A stretch of DNA of 64,000 bases from Siphonodentalium dalli (lineage: Eukaryota > Mollusca > Scaphopoda > Gadilida > Siphonodentaliidae), in NCBI GenBank assembly GCA_032622095.1, contig CP136065.1:247939474-248003473 (forward strand). Direction: 5' to 3'. Both the position numbers and the translations under genes were made by a program. The notes under the pieces were generated by a model, which was not told where the DNA came from, did not search any database, and was given only the letters and a program-made list of their open reading frames with translations. Each line of letters begins with the position of its first letter. Position 1 is the stretch's first letter. Of the stretch, positions 11,481 to 22,830 are shown one piece after another.

Positions 11481-13177
11481 ATTTATTACATGATTCAAAA
11501 CATCGACAAAACATACTTAAATCAACAAATGTGACGCGAAACTAACATCGGCTTCTATGAGACATGCGATGACGTTTTACGTAACTATTCGTTGTTTGCC
11601 GCGTAAAGAAATAGTCCTAGATAAATAAAGACACTTTGGCGCATATATTGGCGTATTTTTAATGATATAATTTTTCAAACTCTTCATTCATAATAGTTTG
11701 TTGGAAAAATATTGGAAGCTATGGTATTTTGAGACGTATATAGCTTATGGAATGTTAACAGACCACAAACCGGAAGTCAAAGGTCACCTGGCACTATTTC
11801 CTGTTATTAAACGAACGTTTAATATCACAATTTATAGAATGGGTTTATTGAATAGAATAAGGGTAGAATCATGTAATAAATATATATATGATATCGATGG
11901 ATTATCAGATACACGTATGTACTATCATCTAGTCTTATAGCAATTTCATGTTTCATCTTGAAAATATTTTGTTTCGTTAAATGCAGTCGTTTTGCACAAT
12001 AGTCTATGTATAGACAACAGACATATGTTCTAGGGACGTGGTTAGATGTTTCCTCAAATTTCAGGCCAACTGCACACCCCCCCCCCCCCCCCCCATTGAA
12101 CCAAACATCAATCTCACAGGTTCGCAGAATTCCATTTGCTCCCCTTGGAAATATCCAACCTGACAAACACCAAGATTGGAAAATTACCAACTTTTACTGG
12201 TTGAAAAAAAAAATCAAACAATGAGAACAATGACAACCTATATATGGTGTCAAATTAATGTCCAACTAATGTTGTGTCATGCATGAAATTTCCGACTGCT
12301 GGAATGTACCAAAGTTTAGTTTAGATATATTTATTTCAAATATATGTCAAATTTAGATAACACATGATATATAACACATACATTTGTTTATACATACAAA
12401 TAAATTGGGGGACAAGTGCTGACTCACTTAAGGGTAAGTATATATTATTACACTGAAAAAATAAATAATTAGTAATGGCAAAGCAACATGACTACCAAAA
12501 CAAGTTGAACATATATACAGATCACTGGACACCCCTCTCCCGAGTTAGTCATAAGTTTGTATATGTATTTATTTAAAATCGGGTTTGTTTGTTGCGTTTG
12601 CTGGCTTGTAAGTGTCATTATTTGGAACAGTTAGTAAAAATAATCCTGATTTTCCTCACGTATGAATGACTGCACAGCTAAGCAAATTGTACCAAAGTTC
12701 GTGGTGGGGGTCGAGACACCCAAGCAACCCCTGTCGTCACGTCCCTGTTCAACTGACAAGTTTCCTGTGTTCTTCACAACATCTTCGGAATTTGATTCAG
12801 GAGGCCTAGAGCTGTCATGTTTAGATATGCTTGCCCTCGTCAATAAACGCACTTTAACTTGAAAAATAAGATACGATTAAGTCGGATTGGCAGCAAATTA
12901 TGTGCCGTGTATATACACATAGAAGAAAAGCATGACTTTCACAACAAACATGAACTTTATAAATATAAGATACAAATGATACTTGTGTCAAATACAAGAG
13001 CCATGTTTGACGCTGGGAGAACATTAAACGTAGTTTCGGAGACCACGTGGATTTCAAAATCTGACCTAGAATCCGAAATTAGCTCCGCCCCCCGTAATCG
13101 GCTTTGGATTCTCAATCCGGATTTTAGCGAAATTACGGCTCTGGGGTCATCTAGCATATAGGTCACGATCATGTTCT
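11481..13177. other. No gene recognised; contains a poly-C tract
   Basis: Contains an 18-base C-run near 12077-12094. The pair of overlapping frames at 12631-12862 lacks a recognisable domain on either strand. No splice-bounded exon was identified. Confidence 0.5.
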
Positions 13178-13437
13178 TTAATATAGTTATTGTGTGTGCT
13201 GTAATATAGTTATTGTGTGTGCTGTATTATAGTTATTGTGTGTGTGCTAGCTAAGCTGTAACATAGTTATTGTGTGTGCTGTATTATAGTTATTGTGTGT
13301 GCTAGCTAAGCTGTAATATAGTTATTGTGTGTGCTATATAATAGTTATTGTGTGTGTGCTAGCTAAGCTGTAACATAGTTATTGTGTGTGCTGTATTATA
13401 GTTATTGTGTGTGCTAGCTAAGCTGTAATATAGTTAT
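13178..13437 (+). repeat. TAGTTATTGTGTGTGCTGTA minisatellite
   Basis: About eleven units of ATAGTTATTGTGTGTGCTGTA (20-23 bp), some with the extra insert CTAGCTAAGCTGTAA. The inserted and non-inserted units alternate, giving a higher-order period of roughly 112-115 bp. Confidence 0.9.
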
Positions 13438-13469
13438 TGAACCACGCGGACGCTCATGCCATGCACGCG

Positions 13470-13621
13470 AACTGTGGCACAAATATGTATTTGATGCGCA
13501 CCAGTGAACTTTGTTTAAAATCAACTGAACATACTGCAACGTGTTACCCATTTCCATGCATGTACATATACGCGTTGTGATCGCCATCTTGTTGCATCAA
13601 ATACATATTTGTGCCACAGTT
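13470..13621. mobile_element. Short MITE with perfect 28-bp inverted repeats
   Basis: Bases 13470-13497 (AACTGTGGCACAAATATGTA...) are the exact reverse complement of 13594-13621. The 96-bp interior is unique here. A direct repeat (CACAGTTGTTT.AACCAAC.AGGGGG) follows at 13616-13672. Confidence 0.75.
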
Positions 13622-13672
13622 GTTTAACCAACCAGGGGGATTCACAGTTGTTTCAACCAACGAGGGGGGGGG

Positions 13673-14461
13673 GGCAAACTTTGAAATATTGTTTTCCCTA
13701 TATCAGCCATCCCTTCTTACACAAGAAACATCTTTGGAGTGAAATTTAGTCAATCGACGATATATCATTTCGGCCAATTTGGCCGGTTACTTCATGTGAC
13801 TTTTTCATCTGACGTGTGTGTCGGAATAATGATATGGAGGATTTATGTAAATGTTAGCCCAAACTACATTTCCAAGTAACGATGGTTTTGTTGTTTATTT
13901 GAGGAATAATACCGCGTCAGATGAATTCAGCCCAAATATGTTAACAGTTGTCGTGTAAAACATTCGGCAGTAAGTTAGCGTTATTTAGTATTTGTGGATG
14001 TCCTTTAACATGGGGGAAATAGACTACTGCGCTTGAACGAGCATGTGAATTGTCGTTTTTAATGTATAGCAACTTTATAATCAATAACAGAGGCATTCTC
14101 TGTCAAATAAGGTCGCTCTATTTACGATACCAATTGGGGAACTTTGTAAATTAAATAACGCGTAAACTTAACCTGCTGCAAATAGAAAAGGTGTCGGAAT
14201 CGGCGTACTCGCCCCATGGCTAACTCGCCCCAATCGGGCGTGCCAACTCGGAATAAAAGGCCAACTCGGAATAAAAGATGCATACGGGGTGTTATATGGC
14301 GTTTGGTCCGTTGTTTCTCAATGAATATTATTGAAATTTGGTGTATATGTCCGGGCTGGGACATGGAATACAACAACGTTTGAATTGTTTTTAAATTTAC
14401 AAATTTGTTGATTTTATTCATTTAGTTTTCGTTCTGAAACACACTATAAAGTGTATATAAT
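13673..14461. other. No gene recognised
   Basis: Apart from a small direct repeat near 14245-14275 (CAACTCGGAATAAAAG, twice), nothing gene-like is seen. Confidence 0.5.
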
Positions 14462-14765
14462 ATAATAACGAACACGAGACATACATAATTTATAAACTGT
14501 TAACAAAAGATATCAAATTCAATACATGACAAAGATGACTCAGTGGAGTTTATAAAGTGAACATAAAAACATTGAGGTAAGAATCTTTTTAAGGAATGCA
14601 ACTTTATTTAATGATAATAAACACATAAATTAAAATAACAAACATGAGACATACATGATTTATAAACTGTTAACAAAAGATATCAAACTCAATACATGAC
14701 AAAGATGACTCAGTGAAGTTTATAAAGTGAACATAAAAATATTAAGGTAAAAATCTTTTTAAGCA
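14462..14765 (+). repeat. Tandem duplication, period about 173 bp
   Basis: The segment with GAGACATACATAATTTATAA, GATATCAAATTCAATACATG and AAAGTGAACATAAAAA at 14462-14592 recurs at 14636-14765 with about 5% divergence, indicating a fairly recent duplication. Confidence 0.85.
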
Positions 14766-14799
14766 TTACTAAACCGTTTAGCACAGTCCACTTCACTCA

Positions 14800-16140
14800 T
14801 CCGATCATCACTAAACTTCATATTTATCTTGATATTGATCTATCAGATGAGAGCTATCAAATATTTTTTAAATTTTATAGGAAAAAATGGTCGCCAGCGG
14901 CCATATTGCATTTACGTTATATGTTATCGCGTCATGTCGATATCTAGTATTACTTAGAAATTTCACCTTTCCAGATTCATAATTGCTCCATTGACTGTAA
15001 CAGATGGAATTATTCCCCTCTTCGGATAGAGTGTCACTGAAACTTTATTTTGTCAGACTGTCTGTATAGTCACTGATTATATATGGCAATAATCTGTAAT
15101 AAGATGTAGCGCTATTTTATTTTATATTTACATGCAGTGCTGTTTTTATACAACAATTCTAATCCCCCCTAGATCATCATGTGATCGACCATACATCGCG
15201 CGAGGACCTGGTTGAATTAAGGGGGGTTTTATGGATAACTTCTGTCCTCAAGCTAGATTATACTTATGACATTTAATGGCATGTTTCTAACGTGGAGGGT
15301 TAGATATGCTTGAGACACCACCACTCTTCAATTCACACCAAGTTATCAGCTGTCATATTCGGATATTAGAACCCATAGCCATGATATATGGTTTATTTTG
15401 TGTATACTAGTAATATTGTTATTTTCAGTACCTTTATATACCAGTACTGTGTATAACAATGCATATACATTAATCCATGTATACATGTATATTGATTCAA
15501 CGGATTCAGTGGTTTTGTCCATCAGTCTATCAAATTTGCGGGGAAAACATGGCCACAAGCAGTACACCCTGTTAAATTTCGAATTTGAATCAATTGGCGC
15601 ACCCTGCAGCCAGCTTTTATTGGAGAACTTTTTCTCATGTGGATAGTTTGGGTCACCGCTAGATGTGAGCCATGTTTTGTTCTCAAGCTGTCCTTGTGAA
15701 GACATCACTGCCAGCGGTGATCTTGAATTTTACTATTTTTATGGCTAAATAATTTGGTTGATCCTACAGACGACACCCCTTGTCCGATCGTCACCAGATT
15801 CCACAATGATCTTCTGGATAACCAGGGTGAGAGTAATCTAATTTTCCCGAATTTCGTTAAAAAACATTACCACAGGCAGCAATTTGGTATCTTATTGTTT
15901 GATCCTCTTTTGCGTGACTGAATTATTTAGCAACTGTACAGTCATATCCCTCATCTGATAGTCACCACACTTTATATTGATCTTCGGGCTGACAACTAGA
16001 TGGGAGCTATCGAATGCTTTGAATTTTTTTGGAAAACATTGTCGCCAGCAGTCATCTTCTATTTTGTTTTTTATATACATGTATATCTCTTCATTCGGAT
16101 AGCCAGTATTACCTAGGTACTTCAACTTTCCGCATTCCTG
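14800..16140 (-). repeat. Decayed interspersed repeat with GAGCTATC...GTCGCCAGC units
   Basis: Related phrases recur: GATGAGAGCTATCAAAT then ATGGTCGCCAGCGGCCAT at 14850-14910; CATGGCCACAAGCAG at 15548; CATTACCACAGGCAG at 15866; GATGGGAGCTATCGAAT then CATTGTCGCCAGCAGTCAT at 16000-16050. These look like eroded copies of one tandem or dispersed family. The 120-residue minus-strand frame at 15346-15708 lies inside it and shows no domain. Confidence 0.4.
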
Positions 16141-16317
16141 TCATCATTTGAAATATAAAAATTTACCTGATACCATGCACCCTTCAAAATTTGTTTCGTC
16201 GTATCTATTTTAATGACCCGTATGGTAATATTGATACAGATATATTTGTCAAACATTTCTTTGTACAATATACAGGTATTTAGTTTGTAACTAAATCTAG
16301 AAATATATAATAGTAGC

Positions 16318-16970
16318 TGGTGGACCCTACTTCGTCCGGGATGTTCCCCTCTGATTTTCGGAGAATTGCGCGATTTAACCTTGAATTGACCATTTTAAAG
16401 GTGAACGTCATGTCGGGTCACGATTTGACCCGTCCAAAACACTCCCCGGACAAAAGTCACGACAAAAGTACCCGTCGAAATCCGCCCGGCTTTACCCGAT
16501 TTGACCTTGAATTGACAATTTTGAATGTCAAGATCATGTCAGGGTCATAATTTGACCCACCCGAAACACTCATGGGACAAAAGTAACAGTAGGTATTATA
16601 TTTCGTTGAAATACTTCGTTTTACCAGATTTGACCTTGAATTGATCTTTTTGAGTGTCAAAGTCAGGTCGGGATCAAGATTTGACCCGTCCAAATAGTCC
16701 AGAAACATGCCTACATCAGCACGTCCGAGAACATGGTCCCACGTGAAATTGGACCCGTCCATATTGCTCCCGGGATCGAAGTAGTCCTACACACAAATTT
16801 TTAGTCGGATCGGCCAAGGTCCAGAAACATGCCTATGAGCGAGGTCAAGTTTACACGTTAAATACCAAATCCGAGTCGGATCAGTCGAGCAGTGTTAGAG
16901 TCTATAACACATACACACATGCATTCATGCATACACACATACATACAGACAGGTGTTCCAAAATGTATAA
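16318..16970 (+). mobile_element. Diverged pearl-like element, type A
   Basis: Starts GTGGACCCTACTTCGTCCGG, has TTGACCTTGAATTGA-bearing core units, then a (CACATACA)n/ACAG microsatellite at 16908-16951 and GTGTTCCAAAATGTATAAT. Clearly homologous to the block at 2467-6286 but more diverged, so an older insertion. Confidence 0.65.
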
Positions 16971-17843
16971 TCGATAGCTACAACAATTCTATGGTAGATA
17001 GTTCACGGCCGACCTGATGCATGCATCTTAGTTTTCTTGTGTCATATAAAGGCCTCTCTACCCTCAACTCAACCATGCGTGAAGCCGTAAAACCAGAGTC
17101 CGACCAACAATAGACCCAGTCCAGTGTTTTACGACCAAAACGACTATTTCCGCCATGTGTCACTCATATCTGATGTTCCTTGTCACAATTTGTCACGCAT
17201 AGAATGAAGTATACTGTATCGGATGTATGTTGTGGCTCATTATTTTCTCGTAAATAATAATTACATATAGTTACTCGAAATATGTCACCAGTGCCTTGTT
17301 GTACCCACCACCATCTCCACATTCATCAGCACCATATTCACCACCATCACCACCCACCATTGTTATCATCATCATCGTCGTTGGTTTTATACTTTGGCGA
17401 ACCAACCAGCTGGGTGAGATACAATCTTTGAGAATAAGCTGAACCTCGAATTTAAAAAACGAAGAGTGTGTGTAACTGCTATTAATATTAGGCTAATGAG
17501 GTGTTGAATTTGTGTGTGATAGACTTGTGTATTGTGGTCGAATCTTTAGAGTGTGCGTGATCGGTCAAATATTTGCAAAAATCATTCTGACCTTTTCATT
17601 CACCATTCACATAACGAGTACTAATTAAAGATATCATACCTATGTTTGTATAATTGAGATGTCGGTAGCCTTTGTGAGCCAAGTGCACGTGGTCTGAAAG
17701 TGTAAGCCTCTATACATTTCTTGAAAATGATCTGTTGGATGACAAATTAAACATCACCTCGACACACAGGCAAACGTTGTTACCGAAATGGATCTGGTAT
17801 ATTATACTAAGTTCCAACACATACTCGGCATGACGACAGGTAT

Positions 17844-17884
<41 letters not shown>

Positions 17885-18600
17885 GGAAAATTGTATGTTG
17901 AGACAGTAGAGCAATTTGTTCGTGTTTGCATTCCACACTAAAGTAATATTTGGCTTTTGCAAGAGAGACATTGTGATCTTTCAGCTCAGTACACCATGTA
18001 ATGCATGTGATTGTGTACACCAAGAAGCCGCAACAAAACTAAAATTCATATATATATGGGTCCCAAAAAAAAGTTGACGTATTCGGGAGAGGATATTAAC
18101 TAAGTGGTCAGCACTGTCTCCGATCCTTTACCGATGGCATAACGTATTCCAATGCATATTCGTTTGTTAAATAAATATGTTTTAAGAACCAAGCGAAACA
18201 ATTTGTATTTCTAGTTTACACATTACATTACATTAGGCCAATCACCATAAGTGTCCATGCAGCATGCTCCATTAATGATCTGAGTGAAGCCAATCTCTAA
18301 AATGCGCTGGTCAGCATTAATCAAATTGATCGAATCTACTTTAATCTAATCGTCTGCCAAACTACCAATGACCATGATGACATATGACAAACATGCTTCA
18401 TTTGTGTTTCATCTTCGATGCTCAATTGTGATTGCTCATCATTACCGACCTCTGTGGCAAGCTCTACTCCCTCTCTCTCGCCGAGAACTGATTCTGGTAG
18501 AGAAAATGGCTCTACATGTATATAAAGTATGGCAACATTTTGGTTGCACTGCCAAAAAGGATTTTCTTATTTTGAGAACAAAAAACTTAAAACAAGAAAT
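16971..18600. other. No gene recognised; contains (TA)n
   Basis: Includes a TA dinucleotide tract at 17847-17879. The rest lacks exons, RNA genes or repeats I can support. Confidence 0.5.
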
Positions 18601-18985
18601 ATCATCTTGGGAGTATACCTAGAAAATGTTCTTACATAAAATTTTCTTATATTTAGAAATTAATTTCTAATAGAAATTTTAATTCTGATTATGAGAATAT
18701 TTTTCTTAATGTTTTCTAAGAACGGATTAATTATTTTTCTCATATTTTCTTAATATAAGAAATAGTTTCTTAAATCCTAGAATGTCATTTTTCTAATATT
18801 TTCTTAATATAAGAAATAATTTCTAGAAATATCTAGAAAAGGTAAGAAATATTTTCTTACATCCTAGAAAGCATTTTTCTAAATACAAGAAAAGGTAAGA
18901 AATATTTTCTTGCATCACAGAAAGCATTTTTCTAATATATATTAAAATAATAAATAAATACTAAAATATTTTCTCAAACGTCAAG
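18601..18985. repeat. AT-rich palindromic TTTTCTTA/TAAGAAA repeat
   Basis: Dense inverted and direct copies of TTTTCTTA, TAAGAAAT, TTTCTAGAAA and TCCTAGAAAG (for example ATTTTCTTAATATAAGAAAT at about 18741 and 18793). It abuts the 44-bp minisatellite and could form many small hairpins. Confidence 0.7.
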
Positions 18986-19011
18986 AAAAAGATTTCATGC
19001 TCGTCGTCTGC

Positions 19012-20912
19012 ATTTCATCTCAATGCTCCAGCTGATTGCTCGTTGTTGTTGATCTTGGGTTCGTCTTCGTGAATCTCGATTGCTCGTTGTTGTTGATCTT
19101 GGGTTCGTCTTCGTGAATCTTGATTGCTCGTTGTTGTTGATCTTGGGTCGTCTTCGTGAATCTCGATTGCTCGTTGGACTTGGGTTCGTCTTCGTGAATT
19201 TTGATTGCTCGTTGTTGTTGGAGTTGGGTTCGTCTTCGTGAATCTCGATTGCTCGTTGTTGTTGGACTTGGGTTCGTCTTCGTGAATCTTGATTGCTCGT
19301 TGTTGTTGATCTTGGGTTCGTCTTCGAGAATCTCGATTGCTCGTTGTTGTTGGACTTGGGTTCGTCTTCGTGAATCTTGATTGCTCGTTGTTGTTGATCT
19401 TGGGTTCGTCTTCGTGAATCTCGATTGCTCGTTGTTGTTGATCTTGGGTTCGTCTTCGTGAATCTCGATTGCTCGTTGTTGTTGGACTTGGGTTCGTCTT
19501 CGTGAATCTCGATTGCTCGTTGTTGTTGGACTTGGGTTCGTCTTCGTGAATCTTGATTGCTCGTTGTTGTTGATCTTGGGTTCGTCTTCGTGAATCTTGA
19601 TTGCTCGTTGTTGTTGATCTTGGGTTCGTCTTCGTGAATCTCGATTGCTCGTTGTTGTTGGACTTGGGTTCGTCTTCGTGAATCTCGATTGCTCGTTGTT
19701 GTTGGACTTGGGTTCGTCTTCGTGAATCTTGATTGCTCGTTGTTGTTTATCTTGGGTTCGTCTTCGTGAATCTCGATTGCTCGTTGTTGTTGGACTTGGG
19801 TTCGTCTTCGTGAATCTTGATTGCTCGTTGTTGTTGATCTTGGGTTCGTCTTCGTGAATCTCGATTGCTCGTTGTTGTTGATCTTGGGTTCGTCTTCGTG
19901 AATCTTGATTGCTCGTTGTTGTTGATCTTGGGTTCGTCTTCGTGAATCTCGATTGCTCGTTGTTGTTGGACTTGGGTTCGTCTTCGTGAATCTCGATTGC
20001 TCGTTGTTGTTGGACTTGGGTTCGTCTTCGTGAATCTTGATTGCTCGTTGTTGTTGATCTTGGGTTCGTCTTCGTGAATCTCGATTGCTCGTTGTTGTTG
20101 GACTTGGGTTCGTCTTCGTGAATCTCGATTGCTCGTTGTTGTTGATCTTGGGTTCGTCTTCGTGAATCTCGATTGCTCGTTGGACTTGGGTTCGTCTTCG
20201 TGAATCTTGATTGCTCGTTGTTGTTGATCTTGGGTTCGTCTTCGTGAATCTCGATTGCTCGTTGGACTTGGGTTCGTCTTCGTGAATCTTGATTGCTCGT
20301 TGTTGTTGATCTTGGGTTCGTCTTCGTGAATCTCGATTGCTCGTTGGACTTGGGTTCGTCTTCGTGAATCTTGATTGCTCGTTGTTGTTGATCTTGGGTT
20401 CGTCGTCGTGAATCTCGATTGCTCGTTGGACTTGGGTTCGTCTTCGTGAATCTTGATTGCTCGTTGTTGTTGATCTTGGGTTCGTCTTCGTGAATCTCGA
20501 TTGCTCGTTGGACTTGGGTTCGTCTTCGTGAATCTTGATTGCTCGTTGTTGTTGATCTTGGGTTCGTCTTCGTGAATCTTGATTGCTCGTTGTTGTTGAT
20601 CTTGGGTTCGTCTTCGTGAATCTTGATTGCTCGCTGTTGTTGATCTTGGGTTCGTCTTCGTGAATCTTGATTGCTCGTTGTTGTTGATCTTGGTTTCGTC
20701 TTCGTGAATCTTGATTGCTCGTTGTTGTTGATCTTGGGTTCGTCTTCGTGAATCTTGATTGCTCGTTGTTGTTGATCTTGGGTTCGTCTTCGTGAATCTG
20801 GATTGCTCGTTGTTGTTGATCTTGGGTTCGTCTTCGTGAATTTTGATTGCTCGTTGTTGTTGGACTTTGGTTCGTCTTCGTGAATTTTGATTGCTCGTTG
20901 TTGTGGAGCTTT
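19012..20912 (-). repeat. 44-bp minisatellite, about 43 copies, with a 682-codon open frame
   Basis: The + strand unit is about TTCGTCTTCGTGAATCTCGA followed by TTGCTCGTTG, TTGTTGATCT and TGGG, 44 bp, with 38-bp variants lacking TTGTTG. Because 44 is not a multiple of 3, a minus-strand reader passes through all three frames every three units, giving a 44-residue higher-order peptide rich in N, Q, R, S, T and K (for example SRFTKTNP, DSRRRTQ, IHEDEP). All three frames of the unit are stop-free, so the frame stays open from 21043 to 18995 even across a 1-bp deletion near 19148. I see no signal peptide, known domain or splice context. Unit type alternates between TTGATC and TTGGAC versions. Repeat is certain; protein expression is unproven and probably absent. 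Confidence 0.9.
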
Positions 20913-21810
20913 ATTTTATCTTTTACCTCTCTTTCATGTTTCCTTATCCTGATTATTCGTCGATAGTGGTCTCTGTTTCTTGTTGCGCGCCGAATCGATC
21001 GCTCGTCATTCTTGGTTTTCAGTTGTCCATTGCTTGTTGTCAAATCCTGAATATTCGTTTATGTTGGTCTCCATTTCTTGTTTCCGAATCCTGATTGGTA
21101 GTTGTGGTCTCCGTTGTGTGTTGTCGGGTCCTAATATTTCGTTGTTGTCAGTGTCCATTTCTTGTTTCCGAATTACTATTGATCACTGGTTGGTCTCTAT
21201 TTCGTGTTGCCGAATCCTGATTGCTCATCGCTGTTGTTGTTCTCTATTCCTTGTTGTCGAATATAATTTTTTTTTATTATCTCTGTTCTTTCTTACCGAA
21301 TCCTGATTAGCATCGTCGTTGATCCCCATTATTTATTGTTGTCGATCCTGAACCATCGATCGTTGGTGTTGGTCTCCATTTCTTAATTGTTAATTTTTGC
21401 TGAATCCGTCCGTTGTCCGTCAACGTTGGTATCTTTTTGAGAACTTTTTTCTTCTTGCTTATTTCTTCTTGCTAATCGTTGTTGATCTTAATTGATTTCG
21501 CCGAACATTTACTGCTCGTCGGAAAACTACTGTCTTGCCGAAACTTCATTGTCATCATGCACTATTTATCCCTGTTCCTTCTAACCGAATCTTCATTGCT
21601 CATCGCTGTTGATTCCTGTTCGCGAATCGTCATTGCTCATAATTGTTGACCGCTGGTCCTTCTAACCGAATCGTCATTGCTCGTCACTGTTGGTCCATGC
21701 ATGTTCGCAAATCTTCGCTGCTCATCACTGTTGATCTCTGTTCATGTGCGAATCGGCATTGCTCATCGTTGTTGATTCCTGTTTAGTCTAACCGAATCGA
21801 TGAGTCTTAC
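20913..21810. repeat. Decayed flank of the 44-bp minisatellite
   Basis: Phrases such as CCGAATCCTGATTGCTCATCG, CGAATCTTCATTGCTCATC and GTTGTTGATC recur irregularly and at longer spacing. They are recognisable relatives of the 44-bp unit, so the array has a homogeneous core and a diverged right edge. Confidence 0.7.
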
Positions 21811-21978
21811 TTGTTCGTTGATCCCTTAGTATACCCACATAACGAAGTTATATATGGTGGGTATATATTGGAATCCATGTCCGTCCGTCCATGGACGCAA
21901 TTGTGTCCGAGCTTGTATTACTACATGTTTCTGTGCACCTGCAATTATTTGATCCGTCCGACCAGAGACGTGGCGACA

Positions 21979-22022
21979 TGGGGGGGGGGGGGTTGGGGGT
22001 GTCTCACCCCCCCCCCCCCACC
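21979..22022. repeat. G-run facing C-run, hairpin-capable
   Basis: A run of 12 G is followed about 14 bases later by a run of 13 C, so the two can pair. Each strand also has G-quadruplex potential. Confidence 0.85.
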
Positions 22023-22830
22023 AACTTTGGTCAAAATTTTCAACAGTTAGAAATTTCATACCTGACACAACATTAGTTGGAAATTTCACACCAACAATAG
22101 GTTGAAAATGTGCTTGTAGTTTGATTTTCAAACAATTTATTGGGGGGAATTTATTGTTTTTGGACCAATATTTGCATATTTTCCTTCTTTTGGTAAAAGT
22201 TTTGGACTGAAATGGCCACCAGTTAGAAATTTTCCAACCTTATAGGGGGTGTCAGGTTGGAAATTTTCAACACATTGAAAGCTTGTGTCCTGGTTCCTAC
22301 CCCGTGGCCAGTCAAAAACTTCTAGTTAATTTAAGAAAACAATATTGTCCTACATTTGGTCAAAATTGTCACTGGAATTGTCATCAGTTGGACATTTTCC
22401 AACCTAAGTCATGCTAGGATTTTGCGAACCATGGTCGGCCCGGTGTGTCCTGGTCCCTCCCCGTGGCCAATACAAAACTGCTAATGAGTTTAAGAAAACA
22501 ATATTTAACTTCAATTGGTTAAAATTGCTGACTGAAATGGTCATCAGTTGGGAAAATTCCAAACTAAGGGAGAGTATGAGGTCTGATATTTCCAACACTA
22601 GGGAAGCTTGAGGTCAGTCTAGATGCTAGGATTTTGCGATTTTCTTGTTTAGTTTTCAAAAAATTTCCACACCGGGCCGAAAAACCATGATCGGCCCGGT
22701 GTGTCCTGGTCTATGGCCCGTAGTCGTGTGCATTTGTCTGGAGTTAGACCACTAGATGTTAGGATTTTTGCAATTTTCAGGTTCAAAATAAATGAATATT
22801 ATCATACCGGGTAGATAGAACCATGGTTTA
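22023..22830 (+). repeat. Decayed tandem repeat
   Basis: TTTGGTCAAAATTTTCAACA-like, GGTCATCAGTTGGA-like and TTTTCCAACCT-like phrases recur, and CATGGTCGGCCCGGTGTGTC or ATGATCGGCCCGGTGTGTC appears at about 22430 and 22690. This indicates an eroded repeat with units of 150-260 bp. Confidence 0.5.

Noticed and set aside
13178-13437. Possible telomere-like or centromere satellite
   Set aside because: Only about eleven short GT-rich units, not a TTAGGG array and too short for satellite DNA.
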